Assembly: GCF_040115645.1 (NCBI RefSeq)
Contig: NC_089557.1
Coordinates: forward strand, 1,860,001-1,924,000
Length of the DNA stretch: 64,000 bases
Origin: Euwallacea fornicatus
Lineage: Eukaryota; Arthropoda; Insecta; Coleoptera; Curculionidae
Direction of reading: 5' to 3'
In this document: positions 23,937 to 37,139 of the stretch, piece after piece
How positions within the stretch are numbered: the stretch's first letter is position 1
How the letters are laid out: the number at the start of each line of letters is the position of its first letter
Notes under the pieces: generated by a model
Database searches by the model: none
Seen by the model: only the letters and a program-made list of their open reading frames with translations
What the model was told of the DNA's origin: nothing
Translations under genes and position numbers: made by a program

Positions 23937-23973
23937 GGGCGGCGAGGGAGGGGGGGTGGGTGGAAGGGGAGGG
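23937..23973 (+). repeat. G-rich tract (possible G-quadruplex)
   Basis: GGG, GGG, GGGGGGG, GGG, GGGG and GGG runs lie within 37 bases, separated by one to four bases. It lies about 670 bases inside intron A. The plus strand is the template strand of Ddr, so the pre-mRNA carries the C-rich complement. Confidence 0.65.
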
Positions 23974-24622
23974 CCACGACCAAAAACGTTGTTAACATCG
24001 AGAAGACTTTCGTTCGGTTTTTGCGCAATTTCTCATTCGGAAATGCCGAATCACCCGTTCTCCATGGAAGCCACACGCTTCAGCTCCGTGTAAATAATGG
24101 ACGGAGACGGTGGTTGAGTTTGAAAAAAATGTTTGAGTTTAGAAATTCGGCAAATAGCTAATCGCTCGGGCATTTAACACGTATCAGCTAAAATTTAACA
24201 TTTGCCGAATTCCACGCTCATTTATAAAATTCGGCCACGATCACGGTACCCTATTGATTTGATAAACTCGATGAAGGGGCCCTAACGGACGGCGGCTGTT
24301 ACCTCCGCTAAGGTTAAAAAAACGAATCTATATTTATTTTCCTTGATGGGATACGTGCAAGTTGGAGTCTACACGCCTCCTCCAGTGTTACCTCTGAATT
24401 TTCCATTTTATTTAACGAATTTCTTACAGTCGCTTATTGACGTTTTTGACACGGTTAATCAAATTTATTAACAAACACACCGTTCACGTAGGCAGTTCAG
24501 TGGAAGGCGTATTTTAATAGAATTTTTTAAAACGACGGGGATGGCACAAATTACCTTCATATATTGTGGATAACCTGTGGAGGTGATGTAACGAAACATG
24601 TTGAATGATACTCGGCCGATAG

Positions 24623-24699
24623 GTAAATAACGTACTTGGGTTGATTATAAACTTCGGATACGCTTCCGTTAACATATGTCAACCCCGTACGTTATTTAC
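24623..24699. repeat. Hairpin: 26-base arms, 25-base loop
   Basis: Left arm GTAAATAACGTAC plus TTGGGTTGATTAT pairs with 24674-24699, whose reverse complement starts with the same 13 bases and shares GGGTTGA. Size and shape (77 bases, a few bulges) are like a small RNA precursor. No independent support. Confidence 0.6.
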
Positions 24700-24971
24700 T
24701 CATTATTGACCTGGTAACGTTATTAACTGTTAAACCCCAATAGAGGCAAATTCTGGCTTAATTACAGATTCAGAAAAATTGGTTTATTACTGTCGTCGGT
24801 AAACTGCAATTAGCTCTAATAGTTTTGAGCCTTTTATCGGGGCTGCCCCAAATAATTAATTGAAGCAAAAATAGTTAAGGGTAACTATGGAAATGATAGC
24901 GGCAATCGATCATTCAAGTAAAAAATGGAAAGAAGCTATCGGGATGTCCGGCGATACATGTTTCTGCTTAT

Positions 24972-25001
24972 TGACGTCATCGAGCATGCATGCTTGCAAG
25001 C
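24972..25001. promoter_or_regulatory. Cluster of three perfect palindromes including a CRE site
   Basis: TGACGTCA (24972-24979, consensus ATF/CREB site), AGCATGCATGCT (24983-24994) and GCTTGCAAGC (24992-25001) lie within 30 bases. The clustering suggests binding of dimeric regulators, but function is inferred only. Confidence 0.35.
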
Positions 25002-25974
25002 ACGGGAGGAAATAGTCCTGAAAAAGGCTGCATTAACCCAAACTATCATGGGCCAATGCACGTTAAGTTTTCCACATCGATTATTTGCCTCTGAACTTTA
25101 GCAATTACTGCATCCCGAACTTCGTTCTAACCGAGCTTACTGGGTGACTAACCGGAACTAACCAAATTCTGAGAACTCTAAAATATGTAATTTCGCATGT
25201 CTCAAAATATTGTCGCTTTGTACGTTACATTTAACGGTAATAATTGTCCCTTTTCACGCATGTGTAATTAGTTTGCAGCAGTGGTCTCTTCCTCATTTCT
25301 GCTGATGAGCGGTTGACCCGAATTAACTCAAACCACTCGCAGGCTCTATGTTTCGAAGTTTTCGTATAAACAGTTATTTATATCAGTTCTGTCAGTTAAT
25401 TCTACTCTCAATAGGTTTCTAACTCTCCGTCCATCAGGGCAGCAAAAAAAGCGCTCAAAAGTTTCCTCATCTCCAATCCTCATGTGGATCCCGCACGAAA
25501 ACAAAGGGGTTTATTATACGCTTCGTACAACCTTCGTCTTATATTTTATTAAAAAGCTACCCGATTATAAAATATTTAAAAGGGCAATAAAATATCTTTC
25601 GCTTTGTCTTGACTTATTTATAGTCGATTCGGAATGGTGGATGAGCCACTTTTGGATTCTTCGCTCGTTCATACACGGGACCGAGTCGCGTGTTTCTTGA
25701 TAAAAAATACACATAAACCGGGGCCCAAAGTTATAAAGCTGGTTCTTTGGCGGGTTCCACTGTTTGTGCCACCTGCTGTCGATTTTAAATTGTTGCATTT
25801 CCTACTGAATGGACTTCTTTTTCAGGTGCGCATAAACGAAAAAACGACCCTGCAACCTAGTAGAAAAGCCATCGTAAAACTTGTGAGAGTGATTGGAGGT
25901 TCTTATATTGGCAAACCTAACAAAAATATATTTTACACTAGTGATCAGCATAGGAATGATAAATGATCAAATTT

Positions 25975-26105
25975 AGTAATGAAGACGTGCGTTGGCCCGC
26001 GCGCTCGCCAGATCTGGCCCCATCAGAATATTATTTATGGGGGAACTACGAGAGACCTCGCTTATAAATCTGTACCCACGGATATTCTTATCGTCTTAAT
26101 ATAAT
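25975..26105 (+). pseudogene. Tc3/IS630-type transposase relic (copy D)
   Basis: VRWPARSPDLAPSEYYLWG is a good match to the WPPRSPDLTPLDFFLWG core, with a one-base shift at the G-run (about 26040) restoring RDLAYKSVPTDI. The N-terminal part is absent upstream. It lies in intron A on the strand opposite to Ddr. Confidence 0.7.
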
Positions 26106-29100
26106 TTCAAGGACCACAATAAGAAGGGACATTTTGAGATGACGGCACAACGGCAAGTTAACCGCAAATAATGAGGGCAGTTAAAGTTATATCGAAAAAT
26201 ATGACTTTACGGTCAGATATGCGAGGTTCTAACGTTTGGCCTCCCATACTGTCCTTAGAGTTAGCTGAACGAGGGTCTAGACAGCTTTTTTTTCCCCAGT
26301 AGGAGAGTTGACAATAGGCTAAAAGCAAAAGGGAATCAGCAGTGGCGAGTGATAAGTGCCCCTAAACGAGTCCCATCAATCGTCTCCAGAATTAAACCAA
26401 AGACGCTATTGGCGATCTAAAATAATATGCAGACGAATAACCTGAAAGGCATTAACTAAGATATGACAGATCAGGTGAAAGGGTCTTTATGACCCGCCGT
26501 TAGCAGCTGATAATAAGGGTTACCATTTAAAAGCTGTTAGGATAATTAGCAATATCGTTTAACGGGGCTTTAGACGTATCTTAGTTGAAACAGATAGGAA
26601 CCTGACCCCCGAAACTATGGCCGAATGGCCTTTGAAATTGTCAGTTTCAAACTTACTTCTGAAGAGTGATTTTAGTGCAGGCAATTAATTTATTACCTTC
26701 GTTTGGACGTGGGCGCGGCACGAAACGCCCTTTGTAATCGGCCTTAAAGGGCAAATTTTGCCACCTAAATACCAGGGGCGTGGACGAACTCAAATATGAG
26801 TCCACCAAGGGGTACTCAAGCGCCGCGCTGCGTTACGCCACTGGGAGTCTACCCCTCTTAAACCAATGTTGTGCTTCGGCAGTTTCGACATCGTTTCGAA
26901 TCGTACGAGGGCGAATTCAGCGAATTATTTGCGTGTTGCGTAAATTTTGTCATGGAAGCCGCAACACGCGGTCCTTTCGGGGATCAAGGGCTTTTTGTCT
27001 AATTGAAATATGGGGATGTGGGCCCTTGAAAGATATATTGCAGTTTTTGCGCCTTGGCCAACTCGTAATCCCCTGATACATACAGGGCGTCCGTTTCTGC
27101 AGCTCGAGCATAAAGGACACGAGGTCGGCTAAATTGGACCAAAGTTGCGCAATTTGGCCCCATCGGGATTTGAAAAATTCCGATGACATCGAAAGATACT
27201 GGGGAAAAATTGGAATTTTGCAAAACAGTTTTTATTTTTCAAAGGCGGGCACCCTGCAGGCCCTAGCTGCGGTAGCTAGCGGGGATATTCGGGTTTTTTT
27301 CGTTGGGGCTATTCAACGGCTAATTACCGACATGTAGTTTTTCAGGTTATTCCTGGAAATCCGACAAACATCGTTGAATTAATAATCAATATTATCCGAA
27401 TTCATTGTAACTAAACAACGGCCGAATTAATTAAATTGTAAAATATTAATAATAAACATATTCCTCATTGTTTTAACGATGAAGCCCCGCCAAATATTAG
27501 CTTTTCAAAATAATTGCGATCAAACTATGTCTTTGTTGTTTATTTTTCATAAAACTCGGTAAATAGGGAACACGGTTTATATTTTGTAATATGCTTTCGG
27601 GGCGTAGAAATAACCAAAATTCGATATTTTAATGGGTGTACCCTGTTATTTTTAATTTGTGCTTTAGTTTTCCACGGAATATTGGTTTAATTAAATACTT
27701 GTCTGTTAATTTTATTATTTTTAGTTTTGAAAACTCACGACATTTTTCAGCATGGAATGTTGTAGTTGACTTATTAAAACGATTTAACTTTGTTTGAATG
27801 ACTGAAGCTGTGTTTGCCGAAAGGTCGACGAAAAAATTTAACGCACCGCCCCTAGTTTTCCACGTGTTTGTTTTCATTTTCCTGACGAATGCCAAAATTT
27901 TGTCGCTTTTTAACTGAATTCTTTTCCTTTTTTTTTATTTTCGTAACACTCTGTAGTTTTTAGGGCCATGTTATGCAAACGCCAGGAAGAAACCCATTAC
28001 AGCCCCATACGTTCTTCGCATCATTCACAAAGGGAGTTTTCTCGACAAATTGGCGGCAGTTGCAAATGTTGATTCCCTTGCGCGAGTTTCACCTCCTCAC
28101 GTGCCACACCCGCATATTAAGTTGAGGTCATTTTTTGAGTGGGGCTCCTCATGGTCGCAAGTGGCATTCGACGGTTTTCCGTAAGTTGAAAATTTACGGC
28201 TAATGAAGCGTAAAATTAATTTATGACTTTCGGAAGCGGATAGCTGCGCAACGCGATTCTGCAGTGAGTATTGGGGAAATGGATAGATTCGATAAACGGT
28301 TCAGAAACTTAGAATATGTGAAAGTTTTCACTTGAGAAAAGTTTTTTAATTTTCATCTAAATTGTCGTGAATGGTTCTTCGGCGAAATTGCAAGACATAT
28401 TTTTGTCAGTATTGACTACCACCGTGTTGAAACTCGGAAGAACTATTCGAGGGAATTGCGCCAACAAGTTGTTCGGGATGAAGTTCCACATTACGTGTCA
28501 GTTCATTTAAAATATATTGATTTTTACGAGTGCCAAATCGGGTCGAGGAGCGAAAAAGCGATATTTAAAACTCAGCAGCACTTCAAGGTCGGCAATGGAT
28601 TCGAGCACAGCAACATTTAAAAGATATTGGACTTTTTTGCAACGATAGAAATCATGATGAACGGCCGTAAAAGCGATTTCTAAAGCGCACTTTAGACCGG
28701 CCAATTTCTGATCGAATTTTTTGTTCGGTACGGTGTGCGACATTCGGACACATTGGCGCAAATGCAATTCTATCCAGAAATTGCGGTGCGTAATACAGAA
28801 AATGGACCTATTTCAAAAAAAAACAAAAATTGTTCGATACCCCATTGATAGCCCGGAACGCCGATATCGCGCCCCCAACACTGTGCAGACCCATAAAGTT
28901 TTGCTAATCCTGACCTAAATAATGTTAAAGTTTCTGGATGCTTCTCAGTGGAATACATTAAAACATCCTCCGATCTCCGTTGTTCAACATTCTCCAACTT
29001 TATTCCGAAAATGTCGAAATCAAACTTGAAAATAATTAATTTTCTTATTTTCGCCCGGAAATTGCAACAATAATCAGCTAAAGATTTCATTAAAATTTCC

Positions 29101-32100
29101 ATTTCAATTTCCTCGAAAATGGATAAGGGAAATCTTCGTAATAATCTGTTGGTTGTATGCGGCGCTGTATTTGTATAATTTGTATTCTGGGGCGCCCGTG
29201 CGGAATAAAAATTCGAGCGTCTTTTCATTCGGTTATGGAATCGGCCTGGAATTTAGGTTAATCGATGGAATGAGCGCGAACATTCCCTGATTTTTGTTGT
29301 AATTAATTGGGAAAAAATGTGGAATCCCGCTAAACTATTCCAATCAAGAGCCACTTGGTCAGCCATATCCGATACAAAGGAGCGTCTCGACGCCTATCAA
29401 GCCGTTTATGCGGCGCGTCCGTCACGAAACAAAGCACACCTGATTATGGCATCCCCGATGCTCTATTGTCTACTCCAAAACAGTATCTAATTAATGATGG
29501 CGGACGTTTGAATCGTGTCGAGATCCAGCACGCCACGAGATAGATAGACCCATGCTTTTGATTAGACATTATTTATTAGAATAGAGCTGTTATTGCGTGT
29601 GCCACATTTCCGAAATTAATTCGTTTCCTTTTTCTATTACACTCAATTCTGGCACCTTTAAGCCAGGTTGGGACGTTGCTATTTTCCCGACCGGCTCCAC
29701 TCTCCCTTTCATCAATAATGAGTATCAAAATCCCTTTGCGAATTCGTGTAGACTTTCCCTCGCGTTTATTCAAAAGGCCGTAATCGGCCGGAAGGAATTA
29801 ATGATAAGTAAGTAAAGTTGTTCTGGAATAAAAACAGATTTTAATTACAACTCGGCCGGATGAATAATTATCCAGACGGTCGACGGCAAACGGAAGTTTT
29901 ACCAGTTTTACGGCTTTTTCTCGCCAAGAGGAAAATTTACGAGTTGGAGCCCCTTACGCAGGGCTGATGCTTCGACAGTTTGCTTGTGAGGCCTTATTAT
30001 CATTTCAACGAATTGGAAATGAAACTTCGAACACCACTCAAATGATTTTCATTTCAGAACGCGAAACAAAAATGAAACAACTTCGAGCATCGTTTAAAGT
30101 AAGTGAAACTTTCTAGTGTTAGCAACTTCTGCAGTGTCGATATTCCATAAGGGCCAATGAATCAAACTCCTAGTAACTTTACTGAAGGGAAACCGACGAT
30201 AGAAACGTTGAAATAAGGGCGGATCGTTGGCCAGTTTCGTGCTTCCCATAGAAACCATCCTTCAGACAGTGGCCAGCACGTTGGCCTAGCGGTCCTAAAA
30301 CCGCTATTTACGCATCTGAGAACACGACCTACTAAAACATCAATTGTGTGTGCCAGGAACTGGATTTACATCTCTTTGACCCGCCTGAATGGTGATCACA
30401 GTCGAAAACAATTCTTAAGTCCAGACTTAAACTGTCCTCATTGCTCATATGAATAATTGATGACGGGGAGTATTTGTCCAAATTTTCCTTATGCAGACGG
30501 CCGTAAAAAGACAAATATTTTTCTCCTCGAAGGGCCCAAAGTTAAAGCTGGAGATTTTCCAGCAATTTGGTTTTTTAAAGATAAGCGCAAAAAGCCCTTA
30601 ATCTGAGGGCAACCTCATCAACCGACGCCGTTGTCGGGACGGACGTTGTCTCAGAATTTTTGACGACTTTCAGGGCGTCATGGAGGCCTGGGATTAGTCG
30701 TAGACGGCTTGGAACTGAAGGCAGTTTGAGTAGGACAGTTTAGGCGCTCCGACGCGCCCCCCTCGAGGTCAGTAGAGCGAGACAGGTCGGAGCAGTGGCG
30801 TGCTGATATCGCAAGTTTTCTTTTTTTTTTTTGTTAAATCTTCTCAAACTTCATGCCGGGGTAGATGTCAATAGTGTGAGGTTGTGATACCCCTGGATGG
30901 TGTGCGGTTAGGTGTATTTAAACGAAAAACTCTCCCCTACTTTCGATTTTTACGAATGAATGACCCGCGCCTGCGAAACGGCGTTTTTGCTCGACAACGC
31001 GGAGAGGCCCGGCCAGTGGCACCGAAAAGGACAGCGTCGGACTATCTTCGACGAATTTAGTAATTCCCCTAGGCCCCCCGTGTAAGGGGCAGAAGAAATT
31101 GGAGATGGATATTGCAACTGAAAAATCGACCTAATTTTAGCGCGTTTTAGCGGTTTGCCTGAAAAACTTTCGCCATGGTCGCATAAAGCTCGAAGAAAGG
31201 TAAAAAAACATATTCAGAGATTTCGCGAAGTTCTTATGCTGGCCGAGTTCTTAAGCTTTTGCATTTTTTTTTCTTCGAGGGGCCGTGTTGTGGTCGCTTC
31301 GGTTTGTGCACTTCTTCCGGCAGACCCCACATCCTCGCCGTTCACGTTCCTGCCTGCATTTAGTTAAATCAAGAAGTACCGAAAAATTTCAGAATTAAAA
31401 AAAAAATCCGATTTCTTCCAAAAAATTTCAAAGCGGGTTCACCTGTTTTTTGCCACATTGGCAAGTTCGAACGCCGATACCTCGGGAACAGGCGGAGCAA
31501 TTTCGCTCGATACGTTCCACCTTCGTATTTTCTGGGTATGATATCCACGGGTACTAGAATATTCTACTTCCCTTAAAAGCACACAAATTCTTCGACCGAA
31601 ACCTCGAGAAATAACTCATAAAGTTTAAGGGACTTGAACGTCAAGTCCCTGAAGTCCTACATTGCCCCGATCTAATACTTTAAGTAAGTACTTCCAATAG
31701 GTAAATATAAAGGTTAAAAAAATCGTTCAGTGGAGTACGTCACGTTGCCGATAACGGGGGGAACAATGATAAATAGCCTACGGCTTTGTTTGCACGGATA
31801 ATACAAGAATGGGGGCCGAACGCCGACGTGAAAGAGACGATTTTTTACAAAACTTTTTCCCCGTCGAACACCGATAGAGGGAGTAATTAGTTTTCCAGAT
31901 AAAGAGAAAGTTTGCGTCGAAAAGTAAATTTGCAAAGGAGCATTAATTGAAAATCGAACATGATGAATGGATGGCGAATTGCGCAAGTTTTTAATTGAAT
32001 GATTCGGTATCCAGTCGACTGGGAAGACGTATGGCTACGATACCCAGGAAAATAATTTGCTCAGCAAAGCAAAACCAGTCATTAAAGTTAAAATCCGACA

Positions 32101-35100
32101 CATTTCCATAGCAATGTAATTTCAGATCTACTAAGACAATAGCGACTTCACCTCCGTATGTGACGACAAGCGAAAGGGACCGCCTCGCCGGAATCCTCCG
32201 GTATATCTAGGGACTTAAACGGCTTTATTCCTGGATAGAACCACAGCCCGCTGTCCTGAAAGGAGGTGTCTTATAGAAGCAACAATGGAAGAATGAATCG
32301 ACGTCGTTGATGCGAAAATCCAGGGAGCATTAACGGGGATATGAGGGGAGCTTTGATTTTGCGAGCAAACTGAAGCTTTGACGACGTTAGGGTTAATCTG
32401 AATATTAAGTCATTCGATTCCAGGTTGCGTGCCTACAAATAGGGTCGTGGAAATCGATTTTTTCCCGAACCGTTCTGGCCTGGAAATGGAATCAGGGCAA
32501 AGGGGAAAGCTTGTATATCCGAAATCTGACAATTAGGGAAAAGTAGGTATTTCCCGCTTTATTTGACGACTTCCTGGGGCCCGGGGCGATTATGCCAGAT
32601 ATAGAAAAGCGCCGTTGCCGCGATGATGCGGACGACCGATGCGCAGTGCTTGCCTACGAATTAAACGTATATTACTCGTAAAATCTCCATATTTTTTCTG
32701 GCCATCCCCCTCTTCATTCGTTAAAGACCTGCAAACAAAGTCCAATTTCCAAGGGTACTGCGATCCATTTAATAAGTGGACAGCAAATAGGTGTCCATAT
32801 TTCATGTTCACGCCTCGCCGATTTCCAACAACCCTTTATCCAAACCTTTCATCAAAATTTTGTTCTCTATTATCTAATTTTCCTTACACTGGGACCCTTC
32901 TGTTCCTTTTCAGATAAACAGGGTAAAAAAGGGAAGCGACGAGCCCCCCGGATAATAAATCAAAGGGCCCCGAAATGTCTCTCAAAAACCGAGTTACGAA
33001 TAAATATTTGTTGCTTGCGCACCTATATTTTCGACGAACTGCATGAATGCCCTTCAGCAAGCTGGATATCAAATAATGCAAAGCTATGCGGGACAAGATT
33101 GTTTGGGAAATGAATTTGACCGAGTCCGAATAAATGCTGCCTATATAATGGCCATTGGGCGCATTCGGGCTGTCGTTGCGCTACGAATCGCTTGCGCAGC
33201 AATAGGCGAAGCTGTGAGTTGCCCCAGCGCGCACATGTAGCTATCTGCGCTGTAGCTATTTAGACGTGTGATACATTTGGTATTTCGATGCGACAATTTT
33301 GAAGTTCGCGAAAAGGAAGAAAGTACGTTGTTGACTTACGAGCGCGTTTAGTGCCGTTTGATTTTTGTTTCGTGCAGTAAAGCGTCGCTTGAGCGGAGCC
33401 GACACAGAAACTTGATGAGTCATCCAACAGGTTTTAATTGTTATTTTACGTATTTTTCTTACGTTTTGCGTAATGCCAACCGCCTGTCTGATTTCCATAT
33501 CACAAATGTAAAATATTATGAAATCCACTGCATTTCCCCATGCATATACACAACATTGACTCTCAAAATGAGCCTTCCCTACGCGAATAAATCTCTCAGC
33601 CATTACATTATAAACCACTTTATCTCAAACAAAATTCCCCCAACCGCTTTTCTTTTGTGGTACATTTAATTCTGACTGCACATCACCTTTCAGGACGTTT
33701 GTTCCACTCCCGGGCATGTCTTCTCATCAAAAGTTTGCCCGACTTTTATATTTAATTTTTGTTTCTTTCTGCATATTGCTTTTGCAGTGACACAGGAAAA
33801 TTGAGTTCTCGTCCAGGTTTATTTAATTTTTTTTTTACAAGACGTATATGGAATTGAATTCGAAATGGGAGCTTGAGATTTGAAATTGCGAAACATGCGG
33901 TTGAAAGGAACAGGGGAATTCACGTGTATGGGGGGCGGCTCTGAGGAGAAAACTTGGCATGGCCGAGGGTAATTTGGACCCTTTGAAACAATGCGAAACA
34001 CAAAAATGGATTAAAAATCTCCTCTCGTGGCCGCACGAAAGGAGATCCAACAAAGAAATTCATCCCAATGTTTACGAAACCCCCGACAGCTGTGGTCAAG
34101 TGCAGATGCAAAATGATTTTTCCCATGACGCTTAAGGAAGAGCACGTTACGAGGGCGATTCCTGAAGAGCTCTTTTAAACACAAAACGCTCGGGAAACTG
34201 AGCCTGGAGATGGCTAAATAACGGAAACACGCAACACTCGGCCGCGTACAACCCTTTCAACAGGTCTGCAACTCAGTCTGGCTCCTGCTGCGCTGAAAAC
34301 TACCCCTAAATCACGTTTTATACGGTCGGGTGGGTCGAAACATCCCTGTTCATTACCTCACATTTCCAAACGTGCCTCCTGGACTAGTGGAGAGTTATGG
34401 GAGTTGCAAGTTTAGTTCTAGTTTTCGTTGGGAAATGGAAAATAATCAATAAGGAGGAGGGGCAAGGAAAGAAAATGTATTGTCCATTTAACCAGGTTGA
34501 TTCGGGCAATATGAAACGGAATTTAACTAAACAAAGCAACAACGGGACCCTCATAAACGGAGTTTAAGGTCAAGTTTAAAACTGCATTTCTTTAGAGCCC
34601 AAAGGAATGCCGTGAAGAAAAGTATGTTTAAGAAACACATTATTATACATGCCTTTGATCCACTTTAATAGCACTTTCTGTAAGTCTGTAAGAAGGCCTT
34701 TAAAGCACGTCCGACATACATGTATGTAACATGAGCCTTTAAAGCGTAAAAATTCTGAAAGCTCCAATATTACACTTCACGTTTTTCATCGACCTCAAAT
34801 TTCACGGCCTCAAAAAGGGTTATGAATTTGCCAAGGTGTCCAGGCATGTCGGAACTAAATTTAGTGAACGCGGCAATGTACAGAAGTGTCCGAAACACTG
34901 GTCAATTTCACGAAAGGGTCCTTGACTTGCAATGTGCAGTCGAAAACTTCTGAAAAAAACTCGTCATGGAAAAAACATGCTATCCTAAGTAAATTCTGCA
35001 ATATCCCAAACTTTTCCTGTTTCATTTTCTTCCTCATTACTGCTTTCTAAGGTTCTTCCGAACTTTATTACATATTAGGAAATGTCGGCCACTTCCTATT

Positions 35101-37139
35101 TCCTAATTGCTCCATTAGAACAATTATTATTAGGGGGAAACCCATTTGCAATTCAGTGCTGAGCTCGTGCATTGTAGCTCTAATTCAATTACATTCAGCA
35201 AAAATACGTGGAAATATTGGGAATAGATTACTGTTGTACTACACTTGCAAATGGAATTCGCCTTTATTGTTTTATGTTTATTTCCTGCAAGAACTTAATT
35301 TTAAAATGACACTTTCAATGACACAACTGCTCGAAAGCATCCATTAAATGAACTCCCGCTCCAGGCGCTCGTTAAATGAAAGCGCCCAATGATCACGTGA
35401 CTACTCCCGAAGATCCACTTGCTTGAGTATGCGAGGGCAAGAAGGAACACAGTAATAGTTGTCATAGGCCACTTTATTCACGCTAGAGAGTGGTATAATC
35501 GTCAGGAATGATGCGTGCATAATAAGACATATAATTAATAAAATAAACGCAAAACGGAACGGATTTTGAAATGTGGAAGGATTATTGACTATTGCTACCA
35601 CCAGCAGGTACTGACTCGCAATACTATGCATGAGTCAACCGCGCTGCGACGAGTCATGTCTAATGCAGGCCATATTTCTTGGCGTAACAAGTAATTTTTT
35701 TCTCTGATCTGCATAGAAACAATACAACAATTTATCGATCTTATCGGAGTTACCAGAGGCTCCTCTTCTCAAGATAAAAGCGAGGAATTTCTAAGATTAA
35801 TCAACAAAGTTGCGAAGTTCTATAGCAAGGTATAAGTTATCCGTCTGCTCGCTTTTTTTGTTTGGTGAAAAATCCCTTTGTATTAATTTCAATTGTGAAA
35901 CTTTTTCCAGGGCAGGATTTAGCAGCTTAAGGTGCGTCTTAATGACTCCTGTGGGAAAAAGCCGGGGGATCGAACTTTAAAGCCAATAAACTTTGATCAA
36001 TGGCCTCGACGTAGTGAACTTCCAACAAGGGTCTTTGTTATTTGAAGCTTTAAGTACGGCTCTGTTTAATCCAGAAACCTTGGGCAGTAATGTTCCTAAA
36101 AGAAGTCAAAGAAAAAGCCCTTGTGCCTAAAGCATTCTCGTCAAAAAAGAAACTTTATTATTGGAAACAAATCGGATTTAGGAGTTTTCCGAGTAGAGTT
36201 CCGCCCTTGAGTAATTACAGAAGATTTTTTTTAAAGTTGCCAAGGGTAATTTGTATTAAAATATATTCAATGCCTCCGCCCTGAAACAAATCCTTATAAA
36301 TTAAATGAAAATCTATATCGAAGAGAGGCATGATAATGATGTTTACGTCGACGAGACCTGAAAACGAATTAAGTTTGCGTTGTGTATGTGAAACTTTGTT
36401 AAGGCGAACTCGATAAGGTGAAATTTGCCAAAGGAATTGCTAGTTGCTATTAGAGAGTGCATAATTATTTCTTTGAAATAATTGAAAACCAGATGCTTCT
36501 CTCTCGCCAGTTTGACCTGCACGACTAGGGTTGGTCCACCCTCAACCCTTTAAACAATAATATTGTAGCAAGTATTTGACGTTGACCAATTAGAATTGCT
36601 GCCGGGTGATAAAATTTTTAATATTATGACCCCAGTTACGTTTTATGTAAGGGCTGCGGACGACTGTCCGACATTTATGGGTGTCGCCAATGATATATTT
36701 AGCCGGTTTTATTAGGAAATTTCGGAATAGATGGTTTTGCTTCATTCGCAGTGGGTGATGCTTTATTCCCTCTATTTAATCACAGAAATATAAGGTACAT
36801 CGGTCGGAAATCGATTATGCCACTACGGGAACCCGTCGGATAATTCACTGTTTGGAGCAGCATAGAGAAAATATCAAAATGAAGGCACAATTTAATAAGT
36901 TGCCTGGAGCTAAATTAATCGGGAATAAAAAAACCTCGAAAATGGGGTTTAAGCGAGAGTTTGAAGGACCATCACGCAAAGAGGCGGTACCAAAGAAACA
37001 ATAATTGCTAAAATGATCTCATCCATATACAGAGTGTAACATTTAACCTGGAATATCGAAATATCTCGAATATTAGCTGTCTTATGAAGAAACGTTTAGT
37101 ATCGAGCTTTAATCACTCTGCGGGGGAAATGTATTGGTG
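26106..37139. other. Intron A DNA without a supported gene
   Basis: It contains isolated TA-CAGGG or TA-CAGAG termini near 27083, 27953 and 37030 but no complete element. A minus-strand open frame of 152 codons (28770-29228) is the longest in the window and has no recognisable domain. A short perfect hairpin AGGGACTTGA-ACG-TCAAGTCCCT lies at 31628-31650. The rest shows nothing definable. Confidence 0.45.

Noticed and set aside
27970..28150. Possible transposase helix-turn-helix (KPITAPYVLRIIHK...)
   Set aside because: The resemblance to insect Tc3-type N-termini covers only about 20 residues, followed by a mismatched stretch; too weak to annotate.
30282..30293. tRNA-like A box (TGGCCTAGCGGT)
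   Set aside because: No B box (GGTTCGA type) follows at the right distance and no cloverleaf can be drawn, so neither a tRNA nor a tRNA-derived SINE is supported.
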